From NCBI GenBank assembly GCA_947503155.1, contig CANNCL010000001.1, positions 1,116,001 through 1,180,000 of the forward strand: a DNA stretch of 64,000 nucleotides, read 5' to 3'. The notes beneath the pieces were generated by a model that saw nothing but the letters and a program-made list of their open reading frames with translations, had not been told where the DNA came from and did no database searches. Below, piece after piece: positions 60,536 to 64,000 of the stretch (positions within the stretch are counted from its first letter, which is position 1; each line of letters begins with the position of its first letter). The position numbers and the translations under genes are program-made. Source of the stretch: an uncultured Erythrobacter sp. Lineage in GTDB: Bacteria > Pseudomonadota > Alphaproteobacteria > Sphingomonadales > Sphingomonadaceae.

Positions 60536-61092
60536 GCCACCCGGTTAAACTTGGCGGGGTCCACCACGTTGCCTATCGTTGCAAAGACGCGAAGGAGACG
60601 GTCGAATGGTATGGCCGCGTGATGGGCATGGATTACACCACCGCTTTCGCAGAGGATCACGTTCCCTCGACGGGCGAATATGATCCCTACATGCATGTCT
60701 TCCTCGATGCGGGGAACGGCAATATTTTGGCGTTTTTTGAATTGCCCAACCAACCGGAAATGGGCCGCGATGAAAACACGCCGGCATGGGTGCAGCACCT
60801 CGCATTTCGCGCGCCGGACGAGGCGGCATTGCTCGCTGCTAAGGCGCATGTCGAAGCGCACGGCATTGATGTGCTTGGGCCGACGCATCACGGTATTTTC
60901 AAATCGATCTATTTCTTCGACCCCAATGGCCACCGCGTCGAATTGGCGGCGGATATCGGGACCGATGAACAATATGCCGAATTGAAGCGCGTTGCGCCGA
61001 TGATGCTCGAAGAATGGAGCGAGACAAAAACCGCGCCGCGTCACGCGGATTGGTTGCATGAAATTGCCCGCGAAGAACACGCCAAGGGATAA
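60532..61092 (+). CDS. VOC-family protein coupled to HPPD
   Basis: This is a 186-aa VOC protein. Putative metal ligands are the His in [26 protein letters not shown], the His in [14 protein letters not shown] and the Glu in [17 protein letters not shown]. It overlaps the HPPD stop by four bases and so should be made in step with it. It resembles the VOC protein at 58732-59259 in layout, and the two bracket the HPPD gene. It may act on a related aromatic or keto-acid intermediate; this is inferred. Confidence 0.85.
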   Translation: MSHPVKLGGVHHVAYRCKDAKETVEWYGRVMGMDYTTAFAEDHVPSTGEYDPYMHVFLDAGNGNILAFFELPNQPEMGRDENTPAWVQHLAFRAPDEAALLAAKAHVEAHGIDVLGPTHHGIFKSIYFFDPNGHRVELAADIGTDEQYAELKRVAPMMLEEWSETKTAPRHADWLHEIAREEHAKG

Positions 61093-61224
61093 GTGATCGC
61101 AAACCGCCGCGTTTCCCCGAGAGGGCGTAACCGTTGCGCTTGTTTGCGTGCTTGACCGCTTCGCTGCTTTCCTCGAACCACTGTTAGCCCCACTTTCTCA
61201 ACTTGGGCGATCAGGATCGGTTGG

Positions 61225-63861
61225 ATGATGCATAAATTGATGTGCCGGCTCGCGGTAATGTTGGCGGCCTTTTGCGGTACGATTGCGACAATGTCTGCCC
61301 CGGCGCAGGCACAATCATTCCTAGAGGCGCAGTTTGACCCTGCGATTCCCACCCTTACGGAAACCATCGGTCACGCGCCGGGGGACCGGATCACCTCGAC
61401 CGATGAGACGGACCGGTATCTACGCGCTCTCGTGGCGGCAGCGCCGGACCGGGTGCGGATGGTGCAATATGCGGAAAGCTGGCAGGGGCGCCCGCTGCAT
61501 TACCTAATACTGACTTCGCCGCAAAATATGGCGCGGCTTGATGCGGTGCAGGCGGATCTGGCGACGATCGCCTCTGGGCGCACTGGCAATGGCGATGCTC
61601 TCCCCGTGACGTGGCTGGCTTACGGCGTACACGGCAATGAAATCGCCTCCACCGATGCGGCTCTGATGATGGCGTATCATCTGATTGCGGCGCGGGACGA
61701 CCCGCGGGCTGAGCAAATATTGGAGGAGAGCATCGTAGTGCTCGACCCGATGCAGAACCCTGATGGGCGGGCGCGGTTTGTAAACCATTTTCGCGGTGCC
61801 GTTGGCATCGACCCGGTTGGCGACCGTCAGGCCGCAGAACATGATGAACCTTGGCCGAGTGGCCGGGTGAACCATTACATGTTCGATCTAAACCGCGACT
61901 GGTTCACGCTTAGCCAACCAGAAACACGCGGCAAGGTCGCGGCGATCCGCGAATGGAACCCGGTCGTGGTGGTCGATGTGCATGAGATGGGCGGAGATAA
62001 CACCTATTTCTTCTCTCCAGCTGCGGAACCAATCAATCCCAACATCACGGCCGCACAGCAACGCGCTTATGCGATTATTGGGCGCAACAACGCCGCTTAT
62101 TTTGACCAAATCGGTGAACCTTATTTCACCCGCGAGGTCTACGACCTGTTCTATCCCGGATATGGCGACACATGGAACGCGCATCAGGGCGCAATTGGCA
62201 GCACCTATGAACAGGCATCGGCGCGCGGGTTGGTGTTTGACCGCCGCGATGGGACGCTGCTGACCTATGCTGATGGGGTGCGCAATCACTTCATCGCCAG
62301 CTTTTCCACGGCGCAAGCAGTGGCGCAAAATGCAGAACGGTTTCTCAGCGATTACGCGACGTACCGGGCCGCCAATGCCCGCGGTGCTGCGGGGCAAGGT
62401 GCCTATATTATCGACCTCGCCAATCGCCGCTGGAACGCGGAGAGCCTCGGCCGCCGATTGGCTGCGCAAGGTATCGAGGCGCGGCGGCGGGCGGGTCCGG
62501 TTAACGCGTGTGGGCGATCTTATCCGCAGGGCTATATTGCCGTCCCTCAGGCTCAACCAGCTGCGCGTTTGGTGCGTAGTTTATTGGATGCTGACACCAA
62601 ATTGCCCGCAGATTTTGTGCGCGAACAGGAACGTCGCCGGTCCGATGACCTACCGCACGAACTTTATGATGTGACCGCGTGGTCGACCGGGCTGATGTCG
62701 GGCGTGACAGTCGATTTTTGCGCTAGTTCGGTAACAGGAGATGCGCTTTCGGGCGATGAACCGATTGTGCCAATATCAACCGGATCGGGTGATTTCGCGG
62801 TCGCGGTGCCATGGACTGATAGCGGCCAGGCGCGGCTTGTCACGATGGCATTGCGCGCAGGGCTGGAGGCGCGCGTCACCGATGAAGCCTTCACCAAAGG
62901 TGGCCGCGAATATCCGCGCGGCACCGTGGTGTTTCCGGCAGGGACCAACACGCCAGAGGGGTTGGCGCGTCTTGCGCAGCTCGCGCGCGAGATTGGCGCA
63001 GAGACGGCCGCCTTGGATTCCAGCTGGGTCGAGGATGGTCCGAATTTGGGCAGCGAAGCCTTTGTCCGCCTTACCCTGCCCAAAGTGGCAATGGCGTGGG
63101 ATGATGGCGTCTCGCCGCTTTCAGCAGGCGCAATGCGGTTTGTGTTAGAGCAACGGCTCGGCCTGCCCGTGGTGCCGATCCGCACCGCGCGATTCGGGCG
63201 TGCTGATCTGACGGATTATGATGTGCTGATCGTGTCCGAAGGATCACCAGCCGGTAATCTTGGCGAAAGCGGTCTGGCGACGATCCGCAGTTTTGTGGAG
63301 CGTGGCGGCGTTTTGGTGACCGTGGGCAGCAGCCTGACTGCTTTTACAGAAGGCGAAAACCCTCTCATCGCGGTGCAGCGCGAGGCGGCTTTAGGCCGTG
63401 AACCCGGCGGTGATGACGAAGAACCGGCATCGCTGACAGTGGGAAGCGAATTCGCCAGCGAGGAAGAGTACCGCGCGGCAATCGCGGATCAGAGCGCCTT
63501 GCCTGATACTTTGCCCGGCGCATTGGTGAATACAGTGGCAGACCGCGAACATTTCCTGTCTGCTGGATATGATGGCGGCGCGGTGGTCCTGGCGACGGGG
63601 TCGCAAATCTTTACCCCGCTGGACCGGTCGCAGGGCAGCAATGTGCTGCGCTTTGAAAGCGCTGATGCGCTGATCGCTAGCGGCTATGTCTGGGACGAAA
63701 ACCGGCGGCAATTGGCGTTCAAGCCTTATTTGATGGCGCAGCCAACCGGGCGCGGAATGACGATTGCCTTCGCGCATGATCCGGCGACGCGCGCCTATCT
63801 GGATGGGTTGGATCTATTGATCGCCAATGCGGTTTTGGTGGCCCCGTCACGCATACGGTGA
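61225..63861 (+). CDS. M14-family zinc metallopeptidase, exported
   Basis: This is an 878-aa carboxypeptidase-like protein with a signal peptide ending near APAQAQS (residue 31). The zinc site is H136-x2-E139 in GVHGNEIAS, with H253 in VVDVHEMGGDNTYFF as third ligand. LDPMQNPDGRARF and DLNRDWF support substrate binding. The region after ~400 is unrelated to classical carboxypeptidases and includes a possible glutamine-amidotransferase-like fold (DVLIVSEGSPAGNLGESGLATIRSFVERGGVLVTVGSS). Proteins of this layout occur in sphingomonads and likely trim peptides in the periplasm. The catalytic Glu was not located. Confidence 0.9.
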   Translation: MMHKLMCRLAVMLAAFCGTIATMSAPAQAQSFLEAQFDPAIPTLTETIGHAPGDRITSTDETDRYLRALVAAAPDRVRMVQYAESWQGRPLHYLILTSPQNMARLDAVQADLATIASGRTGNGDALPVTWLAYGVHGNEIASTDAALMMAYHLIAARDDPRAEQILEESIVVLDPMQNPDGRARFVNHFRGAVGIDPVGDRQAAEHDEPWPSGRVNHYMFDLNRDWFTLSQPETRGKVAAIREWNPVVVVDVHEMGGDNTYFFSPAAEPINPNITAAQQRAYAIIGRNNAAYFDQIGEPYFTREVYDLFYPGYGDTWNAHQGAIGSTYEQASARGLVFDRRDGTLLTYADGVRNHFIASFSTAQAVAQNAERFLSDYATYRAANARGAAGQGAYIIDLANRRWNAESLGRRLAAQGIEARRRAGPVNACGRSYPQGYIAVPQAQPAARLVRSLLDADTKLPADFVREQERRRSDDLPHELYDVTAWSTGLMSGVTVDFCASSVTGDALSGDEPIVPISTGSGDFAVAVPWTDSGQARLVTMALRAGLEARVTDEAFTKGGREYPRGTVVFPAGTNTPEGLARLAQLAREIGAETAALDSSWVEDGPNLGSEAFVRLTLPKVAMAWDDGVSPLSAGAMRFVLEQRLGLPVVPIRTARFGRADLTDYDVLIVSEGSPAGNLGESGLATIRSFVERGGVLVTVGSSLTAFTEGENPLIAVQREAALGREPGGDDEEPASLTVGSEFASEEEYRAAIADQSALPDTLPGALVNTVADREHFLSAGYDGGAVVLATGSQIFTPLDRSQGSNVLRFESADALIASGYVWDENRRQLAFKPYLMAQPTGRGMTIAFAHDPATRAYLDGLDLLIANAVLVAPSRIR

Positions 63862-63923
63862 CGCAATTGCCGAACATTGATGGTGCTTCGCGACCGGCTT
63901 GATTTCTTGGTCGACCTTACCGT

Positions 63924-64000
63924 CTAGCCGACCGTCCGAATGCGAGTTGCGGCCAGTGCGCCGATAATGGCTAAGACAGCGGCAAATTGCATAAGCGGGA
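63924..64000 (-). CDS. C-terminus of a membrane protein (partial)
   Basis: The minus-strand frame ending at the TAG at 63924-63926 reads PLMQFAAVLAIIGALAATRIRTVG, a plausible last membrane segment with a positive tail. The gene continues off the right edge. It cannot be identified from 25 residues. It is convergent with the M14 peptidase. Confidence 0.4.
   Translation of the reverse strand, partial: PLMQFAAVLAIIGALAATRIRTVG

Noticed and set aside
1..64000. CRISPR arrays, rRNA genes and insertion sequences
   Set aside because: No regularly spaced repeats, no rRNA-like sequence and no transposase gene with terminal repeats were found.

Overview
The window looks like a chromosomal segment of a marine or aquatic alphaproteobacterium of the order Sphingomonadales, most likely an Erythrobacteraceae relative. 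Supporting signs are three TonB-dependent receptors, an NDUFA12-type complex I subunit, DUF2155, DUF192 and RecX genes in series, a polyhydroxyalkanoic-acid-system protein, and HPPD and acyl-CoA degradation genes. This is judged from gene content and protein style; no database search was possible.

Left third (1-13.2 kb): two integrative elements lie in tandem at one tRNA-Leu(CAG) gene (13126-13212, minus strand). The last 19 bases of that tRNA recur as a direct repeat at 3820-3838. The inner element (about 3839-13125) has its own 470-aa tyrosine integrase next to the tRNA. It carries a PIN-domain protein, a zinc-ribbon protein, a serine recombinase preceded by a nested dyad of GGCTCA motifs, an MmeI-like restriction-methylation protein, two unknown proteins and an XRE regulator. 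The outer element lies left of 3820 and runs off the window. It has a P4-type integrase, an AlpA-type regulator, a possible HUH Rep-like protein and the N-terminal nuclease part of a type ISP-like restriction-methylation enzyme. The two elements use different integrases at the same site and both carry restriction genes.

Middle (13.4-39 kb): the chromosomal backbone starts with a broken S41 peptidase gene beside the tRNA. A YhhQ-type transporter, a nucleoside transporter and a 2-oxoglutarate/Fe(II) oxygenase follow. Next come a large Oar-like TonB-dependent receptor, a MASE1 hybrid histidine kinase divergent from a TonB-like protein, manC-manA for GDP-mannose supply, an XpaC/TelA stress operon, a DUF389 membrane protein and an orphan fatty acyl-AMP ligase. 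A housekeeping run follows (recX, DUF192, NDUFA12, DUF2155, aat), then tRNA-Trp and a sodium:alanine symporter.

Right part (39-64 kb): secE-nusG and rplK-rplA are separated by about 2.7 kb of unrelated membrane-protein and PspA genes. An envelope-polysaccharide pair, a CinA-like protein, a flavin monooxygenase and two TonB-dependent receptors follow. A catabolic block comes next: acyl-CoA dehydrogenase, enoyl-CoA hydratase, two thiolases, a carboxymuconolactone decarboxylase-like protein, two VOC proteins and 4-hydroxyphenylpyruvate dioxygenase. The window ends with an exported M14 metallopeptidase and the tail of a membrane protein. The receptors plausibly feed substrates to the catabolic genes; that link is an inference from position.
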